A stretch of 56,693 nt of DNA from positions 316,458-373,150 of the forward strand of contig CAJNDS010002544.1 of the NCBI GenBank assembly GCA_905221605.1, in the 5' to 3' direction. The DNA comes from Symbiodinium natans. Taxonomy: Eukaryota; Sar; Dinophyceae; Suessiales; Symbiodiniaceae. The position numbers and the translations under genes are program-made. Below, piece after piece: positions 44,047-56,693 of the stretch. The notes under the pieces were generated by a model, which worked only from the letters and a program-made list of their open reading frames with translations, was not told where the DNA came from and did not search any database. Position 1 is the first letter of the stretch, and every line of letters starts with the position of its first letter.

Positions 44047-45677
44047 ATGATGAGCGAACAGCAGTTGCTGCCACTGCAGGGAAGTGAGGTCGCGTCAAGC
44101 GTTTCTGAGCAAACTGCAGCAATGTTCTCTGTTCTAGTGGAGCTGGTGCAGGCGCGACCTTTGCATGAGCGCCGGGTCATGGACGTGGAGGCATGCCGAT
44201 CTCTGGGCAATGGACTTTGCTGCTGGGGACATTTTCCCCCAACATTCGATTCGAGGAACACAGTCTCAAAGCCACGGGCTTGCCTGAAGTTTTCGTGCTC
44301 GCAGCCGATCTATTTCAAGAGATGTGGTTAGTTATCTTGGCCCGTTGCCCTTGAAGTTGCCATGGACGAGGATGCCTCATGGATCTCTGGTGACCTTCGA
44401 AGGCGAACCAGAGTGTTCAACAACAACCAGGAGTGCGTTTCAAAACTCAGAATTCGGACGCAGTGTTAAGCACTACATGAGCTCTGAAGGAGAAGCTGCT
44501 CTTTTTCCTCTCAGAGGAGGTAACCCGAACACCGGCCGTCTTCGAACAGGTCGGGAGTGCTGTATGGTTCGTGCGCACATCAGAATGAAACATAAAAGTC
44601 TGAAGGCGCAGAAGAACCGAGATGCTCATCAAAAGCGGCTCAATGAGATGCTGGAAGAGACGCTGCGGCAAATCAAGAAGTGCAGGGCTCACATGCAGCA
44701 GAAGAAAAAGCATGTCATGGACACAACGAAATCCTACACCGTACCTCGGCTGCTTTGGACAGCCTTCCAGTCGAGTCTGGGAACCATCGGGGTGGGAACC
44801 ATCGGGGTGTTTAAATAATACCAATTACATGTAGCGACTCTGAGATTCAGGCAAAGTTTGACCACGAACTTGCGGGCGCTCGGCGCGGACTGCGGCGAGA
44901 CTTGACCGAGGCTGATGCTGGCTTGTTGTTGCCCAATGCGAACTTGTATTCAACGGAGTGCCAAGCTATCATGCTCAGGCATTTGCCAAGATGAATGCAG
45001 TGGTGGATGAGCTCGGGGTACGAATGACTGATGCAGAGGCGGATGAAACACTCGGCTCGCCGAGTTGCCTCTGATTTGCATGTGTTCGCAAGTACCCAGT
45101 CTTCCTGCTTCTAGCATGCTTGTTTCAGGCGGCTCTTGTGCAGCAGCGAGAGGACCGCAAGCGACACATCGAGTCTACCCTTGGCCCCATCCGCGACGAG
45201 TCACAGCGGCTGTTTGATGCCCTGGCAGCGGAGACCAGAGAAAGGCAGCTGCAGGATCAGAGACGAGAACCGCCCTCAGTTGAATCGTCATAACCTTGCA
45301 CTAGCCATTGTCCAGCCCAACCTTTTATCCAGGGCAGTTGGCTTTTTGTGCTTCAGGAGAAGATTCTGGAGGATGAGGTTTTGGAGATCAATAAACTTAT
45401 TGACGAAGAGAAGTTTGACCGGGAGCAGCAGCTGATGACCTACGAGCGGTGGGCAGATGCAATGCAGCAACAGATCGCGAAGAGCCAGTATCAGCTGGAG
45501 AAACAAGTGCGTGATGTCACCAAAGACATTCGCACTGAGCACCAGGCGCAAGCGAAGAGCCGGGTTGAAACACAACATGCGATTGTTGACAGCATTGCCT
45601 CCTTCATACACAAGTATCGCGAACAGCTCGACAAGGATGTCGCTCTGCAAAATGTTTACAAGGCCTTGTTGAAGTAA
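44047..45677 (+). CDS. Coiled-coil protein resembling SF-assemblin
   Basis: Six exons keep one frame: 44047-44151, 44606-44686, 44851-44910, 44979-45038, 45129-45254, 45357-45677 (TAA), 250 residues. Introns of 454, 164, 68, 90 and 102 bp start GC or GA and end AG. The borders repeat AGGCGC, AGGC, AGGCGG and AGGA. From residue 36 the product is nearly unbroken heptad-rich coiled coil (RLNEMLEETLRQIKKC; AFAKMNAVVDELGVRMTDAE; REDRKRHIESTLGPIRDESQ; QQIAKSQYQLEKQVRDVTKD). Length, a short non-helical head and a continuous rod match SF-assemblin/beta-giardin proteins, which form striated fibres at flagellar bases and, in apicomplexans, link centrosome and daughter buds. Other coiled-coil families are possible, since heptads alone do not prove the family. 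The final AAGTAAGT could also be a splice donor, extending the protein. Confidence 0.62.
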
Positions 45678-48359
45678 GTACTCCACAATCGCACCCTCCA
45701 AAATTGGAGGTGTTTTTCCCGTTGTGTGCTTGTCTGTGAAGTGTGCAGGAGACACAGCATATCCAACACGCAGTCTCACCGTTTCACTCCGACTTTGCAA
45801 GTTCCATGGCTTCGTTTTGAAATCTTCGTAGCTGGGCTTTTCTGCTCTGGCTGATTACGGGGACTACCCCGTTCCTGTCCTGAGTCGCTGCAGCTTTCCA
45901 ACTTGCTGTGGAGGTTACCTTGACACGCCGCGTCAATGGGGTTACCTGGACACGCCCTGGCGACACGTGTGTGTCCAAGAAAGCCTTCAAGCCAAGCCAC
46001 ATATTGAGTGTACGGTATCTGCAAAATGGCGTGAGACGTTGAAGAAGAACCCTGCAAACAGCAGAGATTTTGGGTTTTGTAGCCGCAAAGTTGCGTCGAT
46101 AGATGCGACTGGGGGTCCAAATTTAGAAGATACGAGATGTGGCAGAAGAAATGACAAATTCACGATCTAGTGCGGCCACGCGAGGTCAGCTCATATGCCC
46201 GAAGAGTCGAAGAGCATTCTTCTCAGCAACCTGCCTCTCACTGCCACTGTGCGCAGCTCAGGAACGTCGGATTGCCTGCCGCATAAGTTGCACTTCTGTG
46301 TTTGAAGGAGTCTGATGTTCGTGCAACCCTGTCGAAATGCTGCGGGGAAGTTGAGCATGTGGAAGTCTGCCGCCCTCTCAGGATTGAAGCTTACGAGCGT
46401 GCATGAAAAGCAATGGAAACAAGAGTTTAAAAAACACTTTGCTCTATAGTTGGTTTTAGGTAGGTTGTTCAAACCCTGTGCAGACAATGAACTCTGGACG
46501 TACTTGTTTTCTTGGCGTTGCTTGGGGTTCCCTGAGTGCAAGTAGCTGTGGATTTAGTTTTACTCTGGATGTATTTATTTGCTTGGGTTCCCCCAGCGGA
46601 ATTCACTCCAGATTTAATCGATTGCTTGGCGTCCTCCAGGGAATTAACCCTTTGTTTAAGTTGTTTTCTCGAGGCCTCAGGAGGACCCTGTGATTTACCT
46701 TTTTGTGATGTAGAGACAGCTTACCCAGACCACGACCTGCTCTTTCCCGGGAACGGGAACGCTGCAAACCGATTATCTCTGGAGTTAGTTGTTTTAAGCA
46801 ATTTAAGTCTGGAGTTCATTGCTAGGGGCGGTTTTCCAAAACCCATACCAAAAGCAATGCTTATCTCTGGATGCAGATAGTCGGGACAATGACAACAGCT
46901 ATTTCTGGTAACAGCTGTGGCCGGAGGCGTACCGTGGCTTCGGATCGAAGCGACGTACCGATGGCTTGTGATCTTCTGAAACACCGAACATCTAGTAGAT
47001 CTAAAGTCAACTAATTGTTTTGATGACCCAAAAATCAACACAGGGACGGCTTACCCAGACCCAGGACCCAAACAACTGAACCTGGAGTTAGTTGTTTGTG
47101 AAGACCCGAGATTTTCGAACTGAAACGACGTGCCCATGGTCCGATGGTTTGGTTTTGTTCGAAGGGAAACCAAGCATCTCTGGCGTATATCTTTAAGAAT
47201 GATTTCTGGATTTGATTCTTTGCTCGGACCCTGACGGGCGATTATCTCCCGATTTGTGTTTTTAAGCTCTTGTTTCCATTGCCTTCTGTCTTCGCCTGCG
47301 TCTGATCTACCCTTGCCGGACTGTTTAAAGTCCTGCACAGGCGAGGAACTGGAACGCTGGATTGAATCACTTCGCAGGCATGTCGTATCTTCCAAACCCT
47401 GCGATTGTTGTAGCTACCGTTTGAACCTGCTCCGGGGGTTCATGCCCAGTTCCAACGCCGAAGCATGTGGGACAGCACCGTTGGAGGAGCGTGAGGCTTG
47501 CGATTCCTTGCGTCTTGCTGCCAAACTTGGGCTTGCTCTGAAGAACAAGCTTGTGGTCGCTCGGCGAGGGCCCGCTGCGCAAAGCGCCGGCTTACACTCT
47601 GCACATGCCCCGGGCCGGAGAGTCGCTCCCCGCATAGTCTGTCGCCAGTGAGCTGAAGCGGCCAAAGCGCTCCGGGCCCTCGAGGCGCTACGCCCTGGTG
47701 CAGTTTCAGACCGTGAATGCAAAGAAGAGGGCCACACGGCTGCTGCCTGGAGCCCAATATGCGAAACGCACACATGAGTCAGCTTTGGGTTGGCGGAGAA
47801 GTAGCTGCACTGAAGTTCCGGATTCCAGGCCAAGATTGAACGGGATCTTGTTCAAGGAGGCGGATCAAACAAGCGAATACGTACATGATATCTGTGTATG
47901 TTTCTAGAGACTTTTGATGACATAGTGCACCTCCCCAAACATTCCCCCATGCTGCAGCAGCACCTCGAGGGATGCGCGCAAAGGGCCGTAAGCATCGCTT
48001 TTTGCGACCTGCCAACCTACAACTTCGCCCATTGAAAGTCTACGCTGACCCAAACCTCTACGAAGCTGAACTGCAATGGGGGAAGCACAAGCTGTCCGTC
48101 CACCCCAAGTGCGTTCCCCAAGATCATGGCGCCGGAGCTTCGGACGCGGGATAGCATCCGGAACTTGCCTGCATGGGCGATCTGGTCTAAGATTCGACGT
48201 CGATGAGATCAATCAAGAGCCTTTGCCGGTGCGGACCAAACGTTGTTTGATAGATGTCTTCGTCTGAATCCTTTCGAGCGCAGTTCTGTGATCTTTCTGA
48301 CCGATGATGCGCTTGACAGGGAAGGTGTGAACAAGCTTTGAAACAGAACGAATCACGCA
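45678..48359. other. Interval of low coding signal with a diverged repeat
   Basis: No exon chain found. A weak frame near 47340-47640 reads CTGEELERWIESLRRHV. At 47972-48150 a frame reads AKGRKHRFLRPANLQLRPLK and AELQWGKHKLSVHPKCV; the opposite strand is also open there, so direction is unsure. Confidence 0.35.
46480..47130. repeat. Diverged tandem duplication with a CTTACCCAGACC core
   Basis: Positions near 46710-46800 and 47041-47110 share CTTACCCAGACC and CTGGAGTTAGTTGTTT in the same order, about 330 bp apart. The preceding segment (46490-46680) has repeated TCTGGA(T/C)GTA and GCTTGG(G/C)GTT words. It looks like an old repetitive family. Confidence 0.45.
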
Positions 48360-48510
48360 AAAAAAACAATTTAGAAGTGCGGCAAGCGTTGGGCACGTCT
48401 TCAAACAGCAGCTGGTTGTTGCATCGCAGGCCTCCGGCCCGTTCCCGACCACAGATTTTGTGGAGGTTGCAGTGCAGAAAGTAGCACAGGCGGCAAAGGC
48501 GATATCCTGA
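48360..48510 (+). other. Candidate exon
   Basis: One frame reads FRSAASVGHVFKQQLVVASQ then ASGPFPTTDFVEVAVQKVAQ and ends shortly after. An AG/GC border follows the last glutamine (CACAG|GCGGC). The content is protein-like and matches the exon style of the window, but no neighbours were found. Confidence 0.35.
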
Positions 48511-51500
48511 CTGCACAGAGGGCATCTTCAAGATGGCATTGCGCGCAGGGCAGGGCGTCTTAAGCGATACCACAATTCAACGGGGGAAGAGGCCGAAGGG
48601 GGATTTGCACACAGAGCACAAAAGGGTTTTCGAGGCATCCGAAGAGGCAATGACAGTTGAGATTTCCATGCCTTTAATGCACGGGAAAGGGTACGAGAAT
48701 CCACAGAAGCTTTGACAACATTGGCATGTCCACCAGCTTGCTCCAGACTGCCGGCAACAAAGGGGAACTCGAATGAGCCGTGATAAGTGATTCTCTCTGC
48801 CCTCGTCTTGCTTTCTCAAATCTTCTCTCGTGCTAGTTGCCTCAAATCTTGACTTGCAACTTCTCTTTGCGTTTTTGTCGTATCAAGCCTTGATGGAAGT
48901 CCTTTAAGGTATCGGGAGCCTACACGTAAGGAATGCAACAGGTTTGCGGGCAACGCCACCGGAAAGTGGTCGGGAGGGAATGCAAAAACGAGGCCGTCGC
49001 GAAATCGTGCCAGGGTGAAGCACTTGGAGAGTTATTGAAGCTCTGACAGAGCTGCCCACCAGGCAGGCGGTGTCTGATAAGTCACGGCACTGCGGACACC
49101 CCCACTTCACAAAAAAGCGAGCAACCTGCGAAACGTTCAAACCATGGATGCATCTTGCCTGGTGGACAAGCTTAACAAACAGGTCGCTTTGCTTCTTGTT
49201 AAAAGCTCATTGACTTTGGCGAGCGGCATCTCCTTGGCACAGGTCTGGCGACTCAAGAAAAGGACGCAGCTTCGATAGCATACCACTACATGCATCAGGA
49301 GGTTCATGCTGGCAAGATGGTGTCACCTTCAGAAACCTGTGTGGATAGATTGGAAGCATGGATGGCTCGTGGTCGACACCCCCAATGCTTTTCAGGACAG
49401 CGTGGAAGGAAAGTGTTGTGGCTCGTCCAGCTTTTCCTCAGGATGCTCGCAGGAAACTCAGGAGACTCAGGTCCGTGCAAGTGCTGGCGACTGCAGCACT
49501 TGCATTGTAACCTGGAGCCACAGCCTGCAGGCTTGAAGCGGGCGCTCATCGTGCGCAATCTTCCTTGGTCGTTGCAGCCCGGCGAGGCAGCGAATCGCAA
49601 AGCAGTTGCAGTTGGTATCCGGCCACACAAGCTAGGATGATGCACCGAATAGTTCTCGCAAGGAACAGAACAAATAAACGTCAGCAGACGAACCCTGCAG
49701 ATGTCAGATTAACTTGAGATGTGTAACTTCCTTAGCAGCGACTGGTTGCAACAAGTGGTCATCAAGTTGCGGCTGCACATAGCTAAACGTGCCAGTGCAG
49801 GTCCTTCGACGCGTCGCAGTCACATTGTCTTCAGACGGGAGTGAGAAATGCCGACTTGAGCTGCTCAACTGTCCAGCTTTCGTGGCGAGCTTATAATCGA
49901 TCTGATGCCACTCATGGTCAGGTATCTTGGCGTGAAGCCTTTGTCAAACAGTCGTTAGGTGCAGGGAGCCCGCAAGCTGCAGCAGTTTGCGGTGGAGGCC
50001 GCCGAGGCAAGAGCCCGATGCTGCAACCCACGAAGCCCTCCCAGACATTTTGCGAACTAAGGGCGAGATTGTTGACGATGGTGCCATCCTCGGCTCGATG
50101 TGAGCAAAACACCATGAAGTGCTTCATTTCACGATGCAGATAGCGATGCTATGCTGAGACTCATCTAAAGCTAAAGGGACCTTAGCTGTCAAGGGCCGAG
50201 ATACTACGTCACGTAAAAAGCACGGGCACGCACTGCTGAAGTACTTGCATCTGTGAGTCTCTGAGACGCGAGAGGATACAATTCCATCTGCCCGAGGTGA
50301 AACGCCAGCCGGTCCGATTCCTGAGCACGAGGCAACTGGCAACCCCGGGGCTAAGACGCTCCCAAGATTTCTGTTTGAATATTCATGCATCGTGTTTTGT
50401 TAAGAGCTGCTCTCGTAAAACTTGCATGCTTAGATTCTGGAATGATCTGCCCTGAGATGTCTACGTCTGATGCTACATGGGCGAGACATGGCAGTGCTCT
50501 GGCTTGGCTCTTAGGTTGATGACGATTCAAAGCAATCACTACAAATCACCGGCCTCGCCAAGGTCTTGCGTTTTCCATGCTTCGAGGCCGGCCTTGAAGC
50601 TGTCAACGAGTTGATTGCAGCAACATGAGCCAACTGTGGAACAACGAACTTCGCTTTTCTTCAGGAGGCATGGCTTGCTAGAGAACGTTTGAGGAGCTTG
50701 TCAATGGAAGGTCTGGGTGCTTTTGTGCTTTGAGGCTTGTAGCTGGTGCATCTTACTGCATGGCGGCGATCGAGGTCGTGAAGTCGTTTGTGAATTTCCG
50801 CCCTGGCGTCCAGTCTGCACTGCGGTGGACTCAAGGCTGGGCCATGGGGGTTTTCCCTTCTCGGCTACTCAGTTACTCAATTCAACTCAATTCAGATGCT
50901 TCAACCATCCTTCTCATGCCAGTGGCAGGGGCGTCGGACTGGATGAGGCAGCTTGCCCTCGGCAATGTACAAGCTGTTCTCCGTCTGGGCATGTTCTACA
51001 GCGCCACCAACTTATCTGGCTTGCTGTCAGCCTGTCCTGATGGACATGCCGATCCCAAGAGCGAGCGCTCGCTACGGGTCAGGAGCTTAAGGGCGTTCCA
51101 GAGACTTCGGCGGCTTTTTGTGCAAGTGGTGTGGTTGTCTCCATGTCCTTTAGAGGCGCCACGGCGATCCAGTTATTCGGTTTGGTATTGCGGAAGAGGC
51201 AGGTTGCTGATCAAAAAGGGCCGAGCCGGAGGATCTCGCATTGGCTTTCTGCGCAGGAGTGCTCACTGCGCGACTCGGATGCTTAGCGAGGAATACTGAC
51301 TGGGCAAGCAAGGCGACTGTCATGGTGCACTTGAGCATAGGATGGTTAGAAGCGTGAAGCATGTAGAATAGAGAGGAAAGCTCAACACTCAGCAGACGAC
51401 AACAGAGGGTGTACGGAGAAATCACGTCGGCGTTCTTCAGCGACAATGGCCAGACACTGGCCTGACTCTACTCGGCTTACCCAGTGCCGGCAAGGCCTGG

Positions 51501-53114
51501 CATCGTTGGCCAAGGCTATTTGTACTGCCACTTCCAAAACGAAGCTGTGCAGTGGCAGTGCATATTGTCTTGGGCACACTCCCTGAGTTCCGCAGACAAA
51601 AGCCGTCTCCACTCATAGATACTTGCAGACATGTTTGCAATTGCTGTGTAGGTGACCTCCGGTGTAAAATGTCTGCGAGCATCTGGTGTCTAGGGCTTCA
51701 TCCTCGGGCCAGAGGTCCGGTGAAGTCCCTGAAACCCTGGGCCATGAGTGTGAGCTGGCAGTCTGGCAGAGGAGCTCAGGGAGGGCTCCAAAGAGGGTCC
51801 AGCAGCTTTCATTTATTTTCCTAGTTGGGAACTCCCTCATATGTTTTGTCTTATTCAGTTCTCGGTGGATCACCCACTGGCCTCGGGGCCTCTGGTATCC
51901 ATCGAGACCTTGATGCAGGCAAGGGTTGCGCGTCCGCTGCTAGCGTTGCGAACAACGGTTCAGCCTGGCTCTGCCTTCAGCTAAAACACAGGATTGACAA
52001 GACCACCTTGCCATGACATCACAGGGCCACAGGGCAGTCGGGTCAGCGTGCTTGGCACCCATCTGGTTTTGTCCGTCCCGCAGCCGAAGATCTCGAAGTG
52101 TGAGAACCTCTTTTCAACGGTGTTGTCATGTCATGGCTCTTTTCGCGGAAGAAGCAGGCAGCTGAGAGCTCAGCTTACTTTCACCAGGTGATTACATCGC
52201 ATGGTAGAGATTTGTAGGGACTCGTAGCGTTTGAGGCTCACAGGGCTGATCGGACGAACAGGGTTCACCAGTATGAATGGAGGTTATACGGCTTTTCAGG
52301 TTTAGGATCAAGGGCTCGAGCCTTTGGGTGTGGACTTTGTGCGGGCGGCAAAGGCTCTTCGTGAAAGCCTGTTGCTAGAAATCTCACTCAACAGCCAACC
52401 GTGTCTTGACGGGGATGCCTTTGAATGCGGAAGACGTGGCTCTAGCATTGACTCGAAGTAGAACATCTTCCGGCAAGTTTATGAGGTGTCTCTTGGATCT
52501 GCAGATCTATCGACAGCAGGCACTGGTACTGCGGGGTTGCAGCATTTCCTTGTATCGTCACACACGCTCGGCGTCGCTCGCAGGGGCGCCTGCCTTAGTT
52601 CCGACGCCTCCGACCAAGCCGAGACCCAAAGACAGCGGCACCTTGCCATGACTGTTTTCTGCTCACCACATTGCAGAGCTTCATCCTGTTTCAAGCAGCA
52701 CGTTATCATTACCGATCTCTTGATCAAGACCCAATCGGCCGCAGCCAATGTGTCATTTGTCAGGAAGGCATTCTTTGGTGACTGCGGGCGACGCAGTACG
52801 GTCCCGTGCAGGACGGTTTGCCTTTGGCTGTGAATTAAGGGAGTTGTGCTGTGTTGCAGTGGTTTCGGCAGCTGACAACCACACATATGCTGCTTCTTGC
52901 AGGTACGCACAGTGCTGCTGTAAGCCGAAGTGAGACCAGTGCATTGGCAACAGGAGCTGATGTGCGTCCATGTTGAACACGTGTCTGCCAGCAGATAACC
53001 ATGCCCGTAAGCTTTGCAGCTTGGGAGTCGCGAAAGCTAGTTCGTTGGAGTTTGTGGGGGTTTTAGTTTACAACCTTGTTGATTTGACTCGGGGTTTTTT
53101 TGGTCACTTGGGGC

Positions 53115-53130
53115 ACCCCCCCCCCCTCCC
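53115..53130. repeat. Poly-C run
   Basis: A CACCCCCCCCCCCCTCCC run preceded by a T-run. A smaller relative in composition of the block at 15.6 kb, without the flanking units. Confidence 0.7.
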
Positions 53131-54244
53131 TCTTGAAAAGAGGCAGTGCACAGTATCCTCAGAGGCCTGCACGGTATTCTCGATTTGGTTGGGGAGGGGG
53201 TGCGGGGCCCGACCTTGAACGCACCTAGGGCTTGCAGCTTGGGTCAAGATGCTGCAACCGAATTTCTGCAGCGTAAATAAGCTCTACCAGGCTATCTGAG
53301 CTTGCCGTTGCAGCTCCCCCAAAGAGGGAGTCCGTTGCTGCTGCGGCAATTCCCGCTTGGATGGACTCTGCAGGAGATTCGTACCTCTCTCGAGGCGACG
53401 GCGTACCAAAACAGCCTACCTTCTTGCTTCCAGATCTTCCAGCTTTTCAGCTGTTCCTGGCAGGCTCTCGTCAAAAAGAAGACACTTCAGGCGTGACTCC
53501 ATAAGACCCTGACAGACCAATGGCGGACATGCGCAAAGCACCGAGAAGCGCTTTGCTTCAGCTATGCCAGCCTTTGGGTGGTTCAATGTGCTTTTCCCAC
53601 TGTTGCAAAGTGAATCCACATGAGTCCAACGTGGCAGAAAGCTGGTAGCGCCACTGTCCTTGACGTTTGGTTTGGACAGACTCCTGCTGGAGGTGGAAGT
53701 GGAAGCACATTCTCGGGCGTCTCCAACAAAATGGCTGAGAAAACCGGCTCGGAGCTTAGACTGCAGATGCTTTCAGACGGCTTTGTGATTTTTCATGAGA
53801 TGTAGCTGCGTGGCTCAGGCAAACGCCGCGTCCAATCACTTCAAGGCGCTCCTGGCTTGGGTCTTCGAGGAAGGCCGGGCTCTCTGCTGCTTTGTTGTTG
53901 CATCCTGCTATATCCTGCTCTTTTACCTTTGGGGGAGACCGGGGAGACCTTAGAAGTCCTGACATGCCCAGGCTCTGCAGGGCAAATGCAGCAGGAATCA
54001 AGTCGTGAAATCTCGCATCCAATCAAAAGTGAATCTCTCTAAAGAGATGCCCAATGTCAGTCAACGCCCTCCTTTTCAGGAAGACGGGTGCTGCCAGTGC
54101 AGTGCTCAGATGTTCCCACATTCCGACATGAGCTGCAACCTCTGTCCAAGCCGAGGTGCGTTCGACATGAGCGATGAGTTGACCCAAGCGCTGCAGTTTC
54201 CTGATGATGCGCCGAAAAGCTCTCACAGCCTCCGATCAACCGGT

Positions 54245-54276
54245 CGCTCGGTTGCGCTCGGTTGCGCTCGGTTGCA
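54245..54276. repeat. 10-bp tandem repeat GGTTGCGCTC
   Basis: Three copies in a row, within or beside a candidate coding stretch. Confidence 0.85.
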
Positions 54277-56693
54277 CTTCACGAGATGTCCATGGCACAC
54301 CTGGCACAAGCTACAAAGACACATAATCACACCATCGATCACACCTGCCAAGGTGGGATAGAGGAAGAAAGCAGCCGAGATGCATTTGTTCGCTGGTTCG
54401 CTGTCAGAAAACTGGCTCATCACAGAGAGTACCGCTCTAGGATGATGAGCGAATCAAGGCAATCTCTTTGAGCTTGCCCCGACATCTCCTCGAGGCATGA
54501 AAGGTGAAGGAGGCGGCGATAGGACATGTCCCGAACTTCCTGTGTGCCATGTGCCTGTCAGCCTCCTTCGAGTCGCTTTGCATGTTTGCTCGCCCCTTTT
54601 GAATACACTGGGTTGCTGGGTTGTTTCGTCGTCGATCATGCAGCTGCCTCAACCGAAGTGGCATACGCTGTAATGCACGCGCAGCTCTGCAGAATAGTTG
54701 TCAACGCTCCGCGTGTCCGCCTCGAGCTCATGAAGCTGTGAGGAGTCAACCCGAGTTTGCGCCAGTGTGCGTGAAAGCGAACGAGTTGGCTTGGGATTTT
54801 GGAAGCTGCTTTGGCAAAGTGTGTTTCTCGGTGTCGGGACCGGACAAATTGACGAGCTTCGGGCAAGAGGTTGCGAGTTCTGCCCGACAATTCACAGTGC
54901 GGTCTGCAAAGTAGGTTGTGGGATGGAACCTTCCCCTTCGCCATCTCAAGGAACCTCCGAAGCGCCTTCGGCAGCCCTCCAGCCCTGAAATCCCCAGTGC
55001 CGGCACAGCCGCCGAAACGCAGTAGTGAGTCAGACATTCTCCACTCACACCCTGCGCTGTCTAGGCAGAGGCAAGGGAACTCACGGCCAACACTGAGAGG
55101 AGCGCACCACACAATTTTAGGCTTCGAGGACAAGCCTGAGCATGTTTAGCAGCTTAGCCGGCAAGCTGTGGTTTCGTACTTTTTGTGGAATGCTGGCACT
55201 TGAGGATGTTGAGCGGTGCGAGGTACCGCGCAACGGCAAGCATATACAACTTCGAATTCATGCCTTTCGGTTTTCCTCAGTTCAGGTACACATGTCTTGG
55301 CAGGGAGCAGGAAATTTGTCTGTCCTTGCAGCTGGTATCCATCTGGATATCAAGCCACATCAAAAGGGGCGACCTGACTGACAGCTTTTGGTATTTCCCT
55401 CGAAATGGTTTGCTGAATTCTTAACATGTCACGACTTGGCAAATATTTGTGGCCTCGCCCACTTGTTGCGTTGCAATGTAGCTAGGGGAAAATGCAAGCA
55501 CAGGTTCTACTTTCTTGTTCTTGCAGCTTGTTCGACGCACATGTCAAATGCAGTCTTACACATTTTTGTCAAAGAATCTTCTAGATTCTGCAGTCGCCAC
55601 TTTTCGGAAAGTGCAAATGTCGCCGGGATGGGGAAAGATTGGGGGCTGCTTGCCGAGCATGTTGGTCAGAGGTGTTAGGAAAGTTTGCATCTTAAGAATC
55701 CAACCCAGAACCTATTGACTTGGTAAGCCAGGTGTGGCTGGTTCTGCAGGGGAAACAGATGCCAGGCTGTGTGTCAATGTGCTTTCCTTCATGGGTGCAG
55801 ACGTTGATTTTGTCCATGTTTGATCAGGCCAGCATCTTCCCACATGAGAACATCTTTGTTGGCAAAAGTTCTCCGGCCCTACACCGAAGGCAACTTTGAT
55901 GGTAGGATGGAACTGGATACTTTGTGGCTGAGTCCAGGTGAGTGTGTGTGTGTGTTCTATGGGGCTTCGATCATCTTCTGCCAGCGCCGTTCGGATTTTG
56001 GGTGTTGTGTTGCTTTCACTGTCTTGCGCTGATCTCAGCACAGACAATTGCTCCACTGGTCACAGGACGCTGTCATGAGTACCGTTAGTGACATGACATG
56101 TGGCTAGAGAAACGAGCCCCGTTGATCTCGCGACTGTCAGCGTTTTGGCTGTTCAAGCCAGGGCAGGCACACACTCATCATCACTCATCTGAGGGCAAGT
56201 GCATTCTGTGGGCATGTGCATTCTGTGCGCACTGGATGCAGGTGGTTCACACCTGGGCCTCCTCGACGGCCAGACTGAGGCAAGCACTTTCCGAAAGCTC
56301 ATATTGTCACATATGCTGGAATCCTTGCCTGCGCAGTGCGCACTTTTATTTCTGTTTCAGTCCAGGGGGCAGGGATAGAATAGAGCATTACGTTCTTTTG
56401 CGTGGGTGGCTGGACTTTTTGTGTGCCAGCCCGTGGATTTTCGTCCAGCATTCTTTGGTTTTTTTGTTTTCAGCTCTTTGCCTTCATGAGGGCCTTTGCC
56501 TCATGAAAAGAGAGCATCGGTATACTCTTTGTGCCACGCTGACCCTCCGGCACCCAACATTCCGCCCGATGATGCCTGACCCATGGCTCTTGTTTTTTTC
56601 ACCCAGCTATCAACTTTACTCGGTGTTGCGATTGTTGACAAGCTTAGTTTTGGTGTCTGCGACGATCGTGATGTTTCTGGGCTACCTGCCGTG

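Larger units (their letters stand above)
48511..56693. other. Distal interval with scattered exon-like stretches
   Basis: The better candidates on the + strand are about 52318-52400 (LGVDFVRAAKALRESLLLEI), 52415-52530 (MPLNAEDVALALTRSRTSSG), 53620-53805 (ATVLDVWFGQTPAGGGSGST), 54165-54240 (MSDELTQALQFPDDAPKSSH) and 55843-55938 (RTSLLAKVLRPYTEGNFDGR, ending at a canonical GTGAGT). None could be joined. The opposite strand is often open too. No RNA gene was recognised. Confidence 0.3.

Noticed and set aside
1-56693. Spliced-leader RNA gene or spliced-leader relics
   Set aside because: I looked for the conserved CCATTTTGGCTCAAG end and saw no exact copy; partial matches such as TTTGGCTCATG at 25688 are too short.
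1-56693. CRISPR arrays, bacterial operons or rRNA genes
   Set aside because: No regularly spaced repeats with unique spacers and no ribosomal sequence; the split genes and introns show eukaryotic nuclear DNA.

Overview
The window looks like nuclear DNA of a dinoflagellate, most likely a symbiodiniacean or close relative. The protein genes I could rebuild are cut into many small exons. Their introns begin with GC or GA about as often as GT and end in AG. Intron borders often carry a short repeated AGGN. All confidently placed host genes lie on the + strand, and a short plant-type (TTTAGGG)n tract is present. These traits together are typical of dinoflagellates; the species is not determined.

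Positions 1-11143 hold most of a GC-rich tyrosine-recombinase retrotransposon (DIRS/Kangaroo/PAT-like). From left to right there are small + strand ORFs with zinc-binding Cys/His clusters (428-1561, 1848-2393, about 3945-4526, 4638-5237), a tyrosine recombinase read on the - strand (4099 down to about 2400), a CCCH-finger gag-like ORF (5589-6866), and a pol ORF ending at 10382. Pol carries a cytosine-C5-methyltransferase-like domain, a reverse transcriptase (YVDD) and RNase H. Gag and pol share a reading frame and are separated only by one TGA in the leaky context TGA CTA. The right end has two identical 184-bp repeats around a 342-bp spacer, the B1-A2-B2 part of a split direct repeat. The left end (A1) is not in the window.

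Positions 12699-19223 hold two adjacent host genes. The first (12699-14622) encodes a small membrane protein whose motifs I associate with a large unnamed dinoflagellate family. The second (14772-19223) is a complete 16- or 17-exon phosphoserine aminotransferase with a mitochondrial-type leader. One of its introns holds a poly-C block between inverted arrays of GATTCAGGAAAC-like units; another holds a tRNA-like element.

Positions 20884-27000 hold exons of at least one uncharacterised gene, best resolved at 23150-24132, where a TPR-like segment is seen. About 27-35 kb is mainly intergenic: a hairpin flanked by direct repeats, minisatellites, the telomere-like tract and degenerate coding-like DNA.

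Positions 35438-38949 encode a two-exon protein of about 1,006 residues: signal peptide, lipase-like alpha/beta hydrolase, then a GT28-like glycosyltransferase. Positions 44047-45677 encode a six-exon, 250-residue coiled-coil protein resembling SF-assemblin. The rest (38.95-44.0 and 45.7-56.7 kb) shows only isolated exon-like stretches, which I list but do not join.
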